In this document: one piece after another, positions 17,401-23,216 of the stretch
Layout of the letters: each line of letters starts with the position of its first letter
How positions within the stretch are numbered: position 1 is the stretch's first letter
Assembly: GCA_964534315.1 (NCBI GenBank)
Contig: CAZHOV010000088.1
Location: 1 to 23,216 of the forward strand
DNA from: CAZHOV01 sp964534315
Lineage (GTDB): Bacteria; Bacteroidota; Bacteroidia; Chitinophagales; Saprospiraceae
Reading direction: 5' to 3'
Length of the DNA stretch: 23,216 bases
Program-made: the position numbers and the translations under genes
The notes under the pieces: generated by a model
What the model was told of the DNA's origin: nothing
Seen by the model: the letters and a program-made list of their open reading frames with translations, nothing else
Databases searched by the model: none

Positions 17401-18290
17401 GCCGTTGCTAAGGGACGAGAAAGCGGGTTAGGTTCAAGCTGGTAGGTATAACGACCTGAAAAACGATAACCTAAAATGGATTGGCCTTTCTTATTTCGGA
17501 GAATAGGCCCACTGAGGCTCAATCCAACCAGGCTTTGACCAAATTCGTCAAGTCCTACATAGTTGTCTCCGACCATAAACCCGGAGGTCTCTGTATCAAT
17601 CCCTCCCGAAAAACGGTTAGAAGGCCCTTTAGACGTAATGGAGATGATCCCCCCGGTAACGTCTCCGTATTCCGCACCGATACCTCCAGTAATCACTTGA
17701 AGCTGATCAATTTCAGATTCAGGAGGTAGTTGCCCAAATACCCGGATACCATCTACATAGTAGTTGGTGGCATTGGATCGCGATCCTCTTACGGTAACTG
17801 TTCCCCCTTCGTCAATAGACGACAAACCTGCTGTGGTAGAAGCCAGGGCGTTAATGTTTCGAGTGGGTAGCTGTCGAATTTCCTTCGACGTAATCGTTTG
17901 TCCCTGTGTAGTATTATCATTTTCTACAAGCGGAACAACATATTCCACCACTTCAATCTCTTCCAATACCTCTCCGGCTTCGGATAAGGGGACGTCAACT
18001 ACGTTGGCTTTCCCATCCAATACCCTAACCTCATTCAGTTGTTTTGTAGTATAACCTACATAACTTACTTCAATGTCATAAGTTCCAGGGTCCAGATTTA
18101 CTTTATAATTTCCATCCAAATCCGTACTTATCCCTGAGATAAATACATTATTCTTCGTGATTTGGAGGGTAGCAAAAGGAAGCCCTTCGCTCGTTGCTTT
18201 ATCAAACACCTTACCCTGTAAGGCTGTCTGAGAATAAGTCAGAATGCTAACTAGCATAAAAACAAGTGAGAGAAAAAATTTACGTTCCAT
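14469..18290 (-). CDS. TonB-dependent outer-membrane receptor with N-terminal carboxypeptidase-regulatory-like domain
   Basis: This 1273-residue outer-membrane receptor should import a ligand using TonB/ExbBD energy. A signal peptide (about 1-20, TYS-QTA cleavage) is followed by a CarboxypepD_reg-like beta-sandwich (about 23-102; LQGKVFD...GLPFATL...YDIEVSYVGYTTK). Next are a TonB-box-like EEIEVVEYVVPLVE (110-123), the plug (about 128-225; LPTRNINAL, TVRGSRSNATNYYVDGIRV, GGIGAEYGDVTGGIISI) and a long barrel ending in AILDF. I place the start at ATG 18290, just after an AAAGGAATTT leader. An ATG 69 bases upstream would put 23 non-signal residues ahead of the signal peptide. The length exceeds a typical SusC (about 1000 residues) and no SusD-like gene is adjacent. 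The next gene encodes a large exported protein that may be its surface partner. The ligand is unknown. Confidence 0.92.
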   Translation of the reverse strand: MERKFFLSLVFMLVSILTYSQTALQGKVFDKATSEGLPFATLQITKNNVFISGISTDLDGNYKVNLDPGTYDIEVSYVGYTTKQLNEVRVLDGKANVVDVPLSEAGEVLEEIEVVEYVVPLVENDNTTQGQTITSKEIRQLPTRNINALASTTAGLSSIDEGGTVTVRGSRSNATNYYVDGIRVFGQLPPESEIDQLQVITGGIGAEYGDVTGGIISITSKGPSNRFSGGIDTETSGFMVGDNYVGLDEFGQSLVGLSLSGPILRNKKGQSILGYRFSGRYTYQLEPNPLSRPLATARDEVREEIWANPTRRTSAATNSLQPTAEDLRDSDVEYVTRRDNNARRNINLTAKIDARLTDDIDITFTGSLIRNENQFYPSRGWLLLNGQNNPTSINNTYRGIFRFRQRFPSAPVEEGGKPSVIQNLEYTLSGGYELRTSQVEDPRHQDNFFDYGYIGRFDIQQIPTVNTIFDSTFVNNDSLPPGFIQFLDTVNNDIGYIGHVDYADILTGYTPGNANPGLAAYNDPLLEGNELLTEVEQYPAFNGGVFDDLTNIWGFHTNANQVYNLYQKTEREIYTANVRISFDLLPGGSEKGRHAVALGFLYESRINRSYSLNPRALWILGRRIQNNEILGVDFENQTGQILTPDDGFFINTTFFDDFELNSPQFDNSGLAGVPQNDLVIQPNTFDALFYNRIREELGLAQNDFVNIDALTPDQLSLDMFAPKEVTDFVQPGGGSIIDFVGYDYLGNKVDNDVTFDDFFSQTEIIGQDTVRRLLVEPTRPIYMAGYIQDKFTFKDIIFRLGVRVDRYDANRRVLRDILSLYEIIGADDFYNTVLPGGERPANIGDDYKVYTDAPGSTVVKAFRDGEQWYFADGTAANDPISIFGQAGLVTPYYQEQGNPQRRNIKSLQYDPNTSFEDYEVQWNVMPRLAFSFPISDFANFFAHYDILVQRPTSNTTTTALDYFYFTDQGRTPANNPNLLPQKTIDYEVGFQQKLSNSSAIKIAAYYREMRDMIQLRQINFTPSDQVANYQTFGNVDFGTVKGFTFQYDLRRTNNVQITANYTLQFAEGTGSNPTTSARALQQLGNLRTLFPLDFDERHRLNLVIDYRYGSGKRYNGPRLFGTDIFANAGVNLQTIFVSGRPYTKTSLPLQLGGAEIVGTFNGARLPWNNTVNLRVDKNFRLSKPGAKRRVGLNVYFRVQNLLDTENVIGVYTATGSPEDSGYLDSPLGQDLLEDFERGGQNTQAFLDAYSWALIQPGFFTLPRRMYIGAILDF

Positions 18291-18360
18291 AAATTCCTTT
18301 TTTGTTATTACAAAATGGTTCGGTTCTTCGACGATTCCACTTTTAAATCCGATCAACACG

Positions 18361-18383
18361 CAATGTTAAAAAAATTAACATTG
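18361..18383. promoter_or_regulatory. Perfect inverted repeat in the TonB-receptor leader
   Basis: CAATGTTAA (18361-18369) and TTAACATTG (18375-18383) are exact reverse complements separated by AAAAA. The element is 70 bases upstream of the chosen receptor start codon. Being AT-rich it would make only a weak RNA hairpin, so a protein-binding operator is at least as likely. No regulator gene is nearby to suggest a binder. Confidence 0.4.
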
Positions 18384-18555
18384 ATTTCAAAAAAAATTAA
18401 TTTTGCCGTGTCGACTAATTGACAATATCATTCTTCATTTTATAGCAGTGTGTAAATAAGTATTTCGTTTTTCCCTGTAAACATAAGGCAATTATAACAA
18501 CTGTAGGATATTTGGCAGGACTTTGACCGCCCTCCGTCATTTTTCTTTTTTTTAA

Positions 18556-18577
18556 CAAACGTATATTTTCAAATATA
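18556..18577 (-). promoter_or_regulatory. Tandem -7-like boxes, possible TonB-receptor promoter
   Basis: Read on the minus strand, TATATTTG (18577-18570) and TACGTTTG (18563-18556) both match the Bacteroidota TAnnTTTG -7 consensus. The nearest TTTG (18594-18591) is 13 or 27 bases away, outside the usual 17-23 spacing, so the -33 side is not satisfied. Use would give a leader of about 260 bases. The local AT-richness makes chance matches likely. Confidence 0.25.
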
Positions 18578-18721
18578 TTGGCTATTTATTCAAATTCCAT
18601 TCCGTAAAATCACAAAAGTCAGGTTGCTAAAGAGGTGGTTAGTGGGGCTAATGATTGGAAACTGCACTGCAAACTATTCAAACCATTTTAGGATCAGGCA
18701 AAAAACTGCATTCAGCATAAA

Positions 18722-19684
18722 CTAGCATACTAAAGCTTCTGGATCTGGAAAGACCTTTAAAATCCTGGCCAAAATGATTTTACTTATCCGCTCCTTCGAT
18801 TCATTAGTCCATCCGGCAATGTGGGGTGATACCATTACATTAGGCAGTCCAAAAAATCGTTCAAATAAATGTTGTTCTTCTTTTGTGTAAGTGGCGGGTT
18901 TTTCATTCTCAAAAACGTCTAGGGCAGCGCCTCCAATAAATCCGTTTTCCAAATGTGTTAATAAATCTACAAAATTTACCACTTTACCTCTAGAGGCATT
19001 CAGAAAGATGACACCCTTTTTACACTTTTTGATAAATTTGTCGTCTATCATATAATGTGTTTCATCTGTCAACGGAACATGAAGACTAATTACATCCGCC
19101 TTTTGTTGGATTTCTTCCTGGGTGGCTGAACGGAGATACCCATAAGGAGGCAGATAAAAATCCTTGTATTTGTCATATGCCAACACCTCTACGTTTAAGC
19201 CGGAAAGTACCCTGGCAAAACTGTTTCCATTATTGCCAAAACCAATAATACCTATGGTTTTTCCCATCAGCTCTATCCCTCTATTCTGTTCTCTTTTCCA
19301 CTTCAGGTTTCTTACCTCGCGGTCTGCTTGCAGTAAGTTATTACAAAGTGCCAGCAACATTCCCAACAGATGTTCAGCTACTGCATTACGATTCCCCTCG
19401 GGCGCGCTGAAAACTTGGAGCCCTCTTGATTTGGCATAGGGCAAATCAATAATATCCAATCCTGATCCCAGCCGAGCCACGAATCGCAATCTGTAAGCTT
19501 TTTCAAGTAAGGACCGGTCAGCCTTTATTTTGGTACTGATTATTATGCCGTGATAGCGATCAATTTCCTGATGTACCTGAGCTAGCGAAATCGTCGGTTT
19601 ATACTCAACAGCAAACCTCTTCTCTTCAAGACCGGCAATAAGTAAATCGTGGACAGGATTAGTGATCAGAATAGTCGGCTTCAT
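18722..19684 (-). CDS. D-isomer-specific 2-hydroxyacid dehydrogenase
   Basis: This 320-residue cytosolic NAD-dependent oxidoreductase has the fold of D-3-phosphoglycerate and D-lactate dehydrogenases. The substrate-domain motif RLGSGLDIID is at 71-80. The Rossmann glycine motif is GIIGFGNNG (145-153), and D171 in AYDKY favours NAD over NADP. The catalytic triad is R232 (NASRGKVVN), E261 (FENEKP) and H288 (SPHIAGWT), with the same 29- and 23-residue spacings as E. coli SerA. There is no C-terminal ACT domain, so it is the short form. Whether it is a serine-pathway SerA or another 2-hydroxyacid enzyme cannot be decided. No serC-like gene is adjacent; it is divergent from a lipoprotein gene. Confidence 0.93.
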   Translation of the reverse strand: MKPTILITNPVHDLLIAGLEEKRFAVEYKPTISLAQVHQEIDRYHGIIISTKIKADRSLLEKAYRLRFVARLGSGLDIIDLPYAKSRGLQVFSAPEGNRNAVAEHLLGMLLALCNNLLQADREVRNLKWKREQNRGIELMGKTIGIIGFGNNGNSFARVLSGLNVEVLAYDKYKDFYLPPYGYLRSATQEEIQQKADVISLHVPLTDETHYMIDDKFIKKCKKGVIFLNASRGKVVNFVDLLTHLENGFIGGAALDVFENEKPATYTKEEQHLFERFFGLPNVMVSPHIAGWTNESKERISKIILARILKVFPDPEALVC

Positions 19685-19703
19685 ATATTTTAAGTGGATT
19701 TAT

Positions 19704-19711
19704 TAATTTTG
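19704..19711 (+). promoter_or_regulatory. Candidate -7 box for the lipoprotein gene
   Basis: TAATTTTG at 19704-19711 matches TAnnTTTG and would place transcription start about 45 bases before the ATG at 19766. No TTG-type -33 box is found at the expected distance, so support is weak. Confidence 0.25.
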
Positions 19712-19765
19712 GGCTTTAAATACACGGTAATTTAAGTTAAATCAGGATTATTAATTATTGAGCAT

Positions 19766-20491
19766 ATGCAACAAAATTTCATTGTTTTTCTCCGAATGGT
19801 ACTGCCTTTCCACCTGCTCATTTTTGGAACCCTATTAGTTGGTTGTCAATCCGAACCCAACCCAAAAGGGGCTAATATCCCTCCCCTGGAAGGCGTCTTA
19901 TATGTTCGCTTTCAAGAACCTGACAAGCAGTTTCAGGCGGAAGCTGCTTTCTATTCCCTTACGGAGAAGAAATCAAACAAAGGTACCTTTTTAGAGGGGA
20001 ATATTACTTTTTTGGGGAAAGAAATGGAAGCGCAAACCCTTGCCGAATTAAAGAACAAGCGCTATGTCATTCAGCTAAATATGCCCTTTTCAGCTGATCA
20101 AACCTTCAAACTTAACCACTATGGAGACACCTCACTGACACTGCCTTTGCAAATGGCTCATGTAGAAGATTTTTTATTGCCTGACACGATCGTTGGAGGA
20201 ACGTCTTTTGACATAGTACTAAAAGGTGAGCGGGTAAAAAAGAATGAAACGGTTGTTTTAGTGATGGAAGGAGAGAGAGGCGGCGTTGTTAGTAAAAACT
20301 ACGATGGACCGATAGAAAATGACAAGTTGCGGGTACTGCCTATGCATTTGAAGGAGTTAGGCTCCGGGCCAGGAGAAGTTTACCTGGTCCGAAGGAGGAT
20401 TATTCTTGGTAAAGAAGGCTTTTTAACCTACAAAGCCAATTTGGAATATTACAGCGATAAGAAAACCTACGTGCTGTCGGAAGCAAAATGA
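19766..20491 (+). CDS. Putative lipoprotein of unknown function
   Basis: This protein of 241 residues has a hydrophobic N-terminus ending in the lipobox LLVGC, with the lipidated cysteine at C27 followed by QSEP. It should be an envelope lipoprotein. I do not recognise a domain. The mature part looks beta-rich, with a possible beta-sandwich around 140-235 (GTSFDIVLKGERV, ETVVLVMEGERGG, GEVYLVRRRIILG). There is an alternative ATG at residue 11, but the upstream start at 19766 has the better-spaced candidate promoter. Its stop is only 2 bases from the end of the convergent topoisomerase gene, so the two transcripts must overlap. It is divergent from the 2-hydroxyacid dehydrogenase gene across 81 bases. 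Confidence 0.75.
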   Translation: MQQNFIVFLRMVLPFHLLIFGTLLVGCQSEPNPKGANIPPLEGVLYVRFQEPDKQFQAEAAFYSLTEKKSNKGTFLEGNITFLGKEMEAQTLAELKNKRYVIQLNMPFSADQTFKLNHYGDTSLTLPLQMAHVEDFLLPDTIVGGTSFDIVLKGERVKKNETVVLVMEGERGGVVSKNYDGPIENDKLRVLPMHLKELGSGPGEVYLVRRRIILGKEGFLTYKANLEYYSDKKTYVLSEAK

Positions 20492-20493
20492 AG

Positions 20494-22434
20494 CTAAGGA
20501 GAGCTTACTTCAACCTTTTCAGGTCTTTTTCCCGGAGCATCAACTGGTTCTGGTGCTGTATTCTGGCTACTTTCTTCCTCTTCGATTTCATCTTTTTCGA
20601 TTCGGAGATTGTCAATAATAAACTCTTGTCTGGTGGGGGTATTTTTCCCCATGTAGTACTTTAGCACTTTTTCAATATTAGTATCTTCGTCAAGGATCAC
20701 GGGTTCGAGGCGGATATCTTCGCCTATAAAATCGCCAAACTCATCTGGCGAAATTTCTCCGAGTCCTTTGAATCGGGTGATTTCGGGTTTACCTTTGAGT
20801 TTGTCTACAGCCTGATCCTTTTCAGTAATACTGTAGCAATAGATTGTCTCTTTTTTATCGCGAACTCTGAAGAGTGGTGTTTCCAGGATGTATAGGTGGC
20901 CGGCTCTGACCAGTTCTGGAAAAAACTGTAGGAAGAAGGTCAACAAAAGCAGGCGGATGTGCATACCGTCAACGTCGGCATCGGTAGCGATCACAACCCG
21001 GTTGAAGCGTAGCCCTTCGAGGCCATCTTCGATATTTAGGGCATGCTGAAGCAGGTTGAATTCTTCATTTTGGTATACTACTTTTTTCGTTAAGCCGAAA
21101 CAATTCAACGGCTTCCCGCGCAGGCTAAAGACGGCCTGAGACTGTACATCACGGGCTTTCGTAATGGATCCGCTGGCAGAATCTCCCTCTGTGATAAAGA
21201 TCGTTGACTTCAGTTTGTCCTCATCAGAGGTCCCTCTTTTGGTGTCGTTAAAATGGATGCGGCAATCTCTGAGTTTTTTATTGTGCAGATTTGCTTTTTT
21301 AGCACGTTGATTCGCCAGTTTTTTGATTCCTGCAATTTCTTTTCGTTCGCGTTCTGATTGTTTGACCCGTTTTTCGATTGCCAGAGCGACTTCCGGATTT
21401 TTGTGTAGGAAATTATCCAGTTTCGTTTTTACAAAGTCGTTTATAAAGGTTCGAACGGTAGGACCATCCGGCCCGACATCTGTAGACCCGAGTTTGGTTT
21501 TGGTTTGGGATTCAAATACCGGTTCTTCGATCCTCACACTAAGGGCTGCAATGACAGATGCTCTTATATCTTTGGCATCATAGTTTTTGCCATAAAACTC
21601 TCTGATCGTTTTGACAAAAGCTTCTTTTAGCGCATTGAGATGAGTACCGCCTTGGGTAGTATTCTGGCCGTTAACAAAAGAGTAGTATTGTTCGCCATAG
21701 TGATTACCATGCGTGATAGCGAGTTCTATATCTTCTCCTTTGAGATGGATAATGGGATACCGGACTTCTTCAGAAGAGGTTTTTTTAGATAGCAAGTCGA
21801 GGAGCCCATTTTTGGAGACGAAGGTTTTGCCGTTAAAATTTATCTTCAACCCGGCATTGAGATAGGCGTAGTTCCAGAGTTGAGTCTCCATGAATTCGGG
21901 TCGAAACCGGTATTTTTTAAAAACCGAATCATCAGGTTTGAACGTGATTAGTGTACCGTTGGGTTCCTCAGATTTGGACAGGCGGGCATCCTTTTCGATT
22001 TCCCCTTTTGAGAATTCTGCAACCTTTGTCTTTCCGTCTCTGAATGACTGCACCTTAAAATAATTAGAAAGGGCATTAACCGCTTTAGTACCCACTCCGT
22101 TAAGGCCCACTGATTTCTTAAAAGCTTTCGAGTCGTATTTTCCTCCCGTATTGATTTTCGATACGCAGTCCACCACTTTCCCCAATGGAATGCCCCGGCC
22201 GTAATCCCGGATTTCCACCAGGCCATTCTCTACCTTAATATCGATATGTTTTCCATAACCCATTACGTATTCATCGATGGAATTATCGATTACCTCTTTG
22301 AGCAGGATATATATACCATCGTCAGCTGACGAACCGTCACCAAGCTTTCCGATATACATTCCGGGACGCATTCGTATATGCTCCCTCCAATCCAGTGAGC
22401 GTATGTTGTCTTCTGTATACGTTACTTTAGCCAT
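20494..22434 (-). CDS. parE: Type IIA topoisomerase ATPase subunit (topoisomerase IV subunit B, ParE-like)
   Basis: This is the ATP-binding and Toprim subunit of a type IIA topoisomerase, 646 residues, acting in chromosome decatenation or supercoil control. The GHKL ATPase domain shows E47 and N51 (KEVIDNSIDEY), DYGRGIPLG, and the ATP-lid GLNGVGTKAVNALS. The transducer domain contains the QTKTKLGS motif (about 310-317). The Toprim domain has ITEGDSASGS and the ATDADVDGMHI metal motif, then PLFRVRDKKETIYCYS. EGDSASGS, where GyrB typically has EGDSAGGS, and the overall length favour the Bacteroidota ParE-type protein over GyrB. An acidic low-complexity tail follows about residue 610. The partner parC is not next to it in this window: downstream is a convergent lipoprotein gene and upstream a divergent one. 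Confidence 0.9.
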   Translation of the reverse strand: MAKVTYTEDNIRSLDWREHIRMRPGMYIGKLGDGSSADDGIYILLKEVIDNSIDEYVMGYGKHIDIKVENGLVEIRDYGRGIPLGKVVDCVSKINTGGKYDSKAFKKSVGLNGVGTKAVNALSNYFKVQSFRDGKTKVAEFSKGEIEKDARLSKSEEPNGTLITFKPDDSVFKKYRFRPEFMETQLWNYAYLNAGLKINFNGKTFVSKNGLLDLLSKKTSSEEVRYPIIHLKGEDIELAITHGNHYGEQYYSFVNGQNTTQGGTHLNALKEAFVKTIREFYGKNYDAKDIRASVIAALSVRIEEPVFESQTKTKLGSTDVGPDGPTVRTFINDFVKTKLDNFLHKNPEVALAIEKRVKQSERERKEIAGIKKLANQRAKKANLHNKKLRDCRIHFNDTKRGTSDEDKLKSTIFITEGDSASGSITKARDVQSQAVFSLRGKPLNCFGLTKKVVYQNEEFNLLQHALNIEDGLEGLRFNRVVIATDADVDGMHIRLLLLTFFLQFFPELVRAGHLYILETPLFRVRDKKETIYCYSITEKDQAVDKLKGKPEITRFKGLGEISPDEFGDFIGEDIRLEPVILDEDTNIEKVLKYYMGKNTPTRQEFIIDNLRIEKDEIEEEESSQNTAPEPVDAPGKRPEKVEVSSP

Positions 22435-22626
22435 TGAAAAAAGTTTGTTTAAATATCGGGTAACCTAAAAACTTGTCTGTCCAAACTATTGTTTTCTCGT
22501 AGGAAACCAAAGGCCTATTTTTACAGCGTTTTATACAGGTAACCACGGAGGTTCTTTGTGAATCAAAGAATATTTTCGTAAAAATAATAAATTTCTTTTA
22601 AATAAAAAACAATTTGTTTTAAAAAA

Positions 22627-23151
22627 TTGAATTCTAAATTAACACCAAACCATTTTGCCATCCAGTTAATGCTGACATCCCTGCGCAGGGAGTGGAACAT
22701 AAAACTCTTTGTTGGTTTGGGAATGGTATTTAGCGGCCTTTTCGGGATTTATTTTTGTTTTCAAAAAACGATCATTCTGACCATGGGCAGCTTAATACTT
22801 GCAGTATTGGGTCTCCGATTTCTGGCAAACATTTTGAAGGAGCGCAACCCTATGAATCACCTCTTAATACAGTTACTCCTTAATGATCCCCGAAAAATTG
22901 TTTGGGTATATTCGTTAAGTACTCAAAGTATGCCTTATGGCTTTCACATCAACCGGTTTGGATTGATGTATTTCAAGCTGATCGACGGAGATGAGTTATC
23001 GGTCAGTTTGCCGGCCAATAAGCTTCGTGCTGTTTCAAAAAGTCTGAATGCTCACCTACCACATGCCACATTTGGTTATACCAAAGAACGAGAGCAATGG
23101 TATATGGCTCACCCCGGGATGTTGTGGAAAGGTGATGAAAAAGACAATTAA
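22627..23151 (+). CDS. Small two-helix membrane protein of unknown function, TTG start
   Basis: This protein of 174 residues has two hydrophobic segments (about 26-44 and 48-68) forming a membrane hairpin and a soluble C-terminal part of about 100 residues, probably cytoplasmic. The C-terminal part contains PRKIVWVYSLSTQSMPYG, FHINRFGLMYFKLIDGDELSV and a tryptophan near the end. I do not recognise the family. The start used is TTG at 22627. An in-frame TAA lies 24 bases upstream, and the first ATG is residue 15 (22669), which would give 160 residues. TTG keeps a soluble amphipathic N-terminus (LTPNHFAIQLMLTSLRREW), but either start is possible. It is divergent from parE across 192 bases in which I see no clear promoter. 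Confidence 0.7.
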   Translation: MNSKLTPNHFAIQLMLTSLRREWNIKLFVGLGMVFSGLFGIYFCFQKTIILTMGSLILAVLGLRFLANILKERNPMNHLLIQLLLNDPRKIVWVYSLSTQSMPYGFHINRFGLMYFKLIDGDELSVSLPANKLRAVSKSLNAHLPHATFGYTKEREQWYMAHPGMLWKGDEKDN

Positions 23152-23164
23152 TCTTATTGTTCTG

Positions 23165-23195
23165 ATCTTTCGCAAGCGAAAGATTATGATTTTTG
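23165..23195 (+). terminator. Rho-independent terminator after the last gene
   Basis: A perfect 8-bp stem, ATCTTTCG with CGAAAGAT (23165-23172 and 23177-23184), closes a CAAG loop. After TATGA it is followed by a run of five Ts (23190-23194). It lies 13 bases past the stop codon of the plus-strand membrane-protein gene, and is the best-formed terminator in the window. Confidence 0.7.
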
Positions 23196-23216
23196 AATAA
23201 TTTAGCAGTAGCGAGT

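Larger units (their letters stand above)
18291..18721. other. Long intergenic leader upstream of the TonB receptor
   Basis: This AT-rich region of 431 bases has no supported gene. It must hold the 3' end of the 2-hydroxyacid dehydrogenase transcript and the control region of the TonB-receptor operon. It contains a perfect AT-rich inverted repeat (18361-18383) and two neighbouring -7-like boxes (18556-18577), both listed separately. AAACTGCA occurs twice near the dehydrogenase end (around 18660 and 18705). I found no clear terminator for the dehydrogenase gene. Confidence 0.5.

Noticed and set aside
9074..18290. Classical SusC/SusD polysaccharide-utilisation locus
   Set aside because: No SusD-like lipoprotein or glycoside hydrolase is present, and the downstream protein has neither a lipobox nor visible TPR-like repeats.
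18291..18359. Upstream in-frame ATG for the TonB receptor
   Set aside because: It would put 23 charged residues before a clear signal peptide; the ATG at 18290 also has an AAAGGAA leader.
18337..18721. Riboswitch or small RNA upstream of the TonB receptor
   Set aside because: Apart from one AT-rich inverted repeat I see no conserved riboswitch core or GC-rich multi-stem structure.
1..23216. CRISPR array, tRNA or rRNA genes, integrase or transposase
   Set aside because: No regularly spaced repeats, tRNA-like cloverleaf, rRNA-like stretch or recombinase reading frame was found by eye on either strand.

Overview
The window looks like a chromosomal segment from a Bacteroidota bacterium, most likely a Saprospiraceae/Lewinella-like marine or environmental member. 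The evidence is moderate GC, A-rich leaders without strong Shine-Dalgarno sites, a few TAnnTTTG-type -7 promoter candidates, DUF4230 and DUF3108 proteins, a PorV/PorQ-family barrel, a type IX secretion (T9SS)-style C-terminal sorting domain, a TonB receptor with an N-terminal carboxypeptidase-regulatory-like domain, and a ParE-type topoisomerase subunit with Bacteroidota-like motifs. The genus is inferred from protein resemblance, not from a marker gene. I see no rRNA, tRNA, CRISPR array, transposase, integrase or phage gene, and no clear pseudogene.

Layout. Bases 116-4254 (minus) carry two consecutive POT/PTR2-family proton-coupled peptide transporters, each with a different soluble insert before the last membrane helix. 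Bases 4501-7118 (minus) are an envelope group: a flippase-like (LPG_synthase_TM) membrane protein with a TTG start, an overlapping exported DUF3108 protein, and a DUF4230 protein between two related low-complexity intergenic tracts. ruvC (7183-7743, plus) is divergent from this group and convergent with a HIT-family hydrolase. The HIT gene follows greA on the minus strand (7756-8705).

Bases 9074-18290 (minus) are the most distinctive part: a 1273-residue TonB-dependent receptor, then a 1372-residue cysteine-rich exported protein with calcium-loop-like motifs and a T9SS-like C-terminal domain, then a PorV/PorQ-family outer-membrane barrel. An inverted repeat follows each of the three genes. 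I read this as one surface-export/uptake cassette in which a dedicated PorV-like protein may serve the large surface protein and the TonB receptor may take up its ligand. No SusD-like gene is present. The individual families are known; the joint function is inference.

Bases 18722-23151 hold a D-2-hydroxyacid dehydrogenase (minus), a divergent lipoprotein of unknown function (plus), a ParE/GyrB-type topoisomerase subunit (minus) without its usual partner gene beside it, and a small two-helix membrane protein (plus) ended by a good hairpin terminator.
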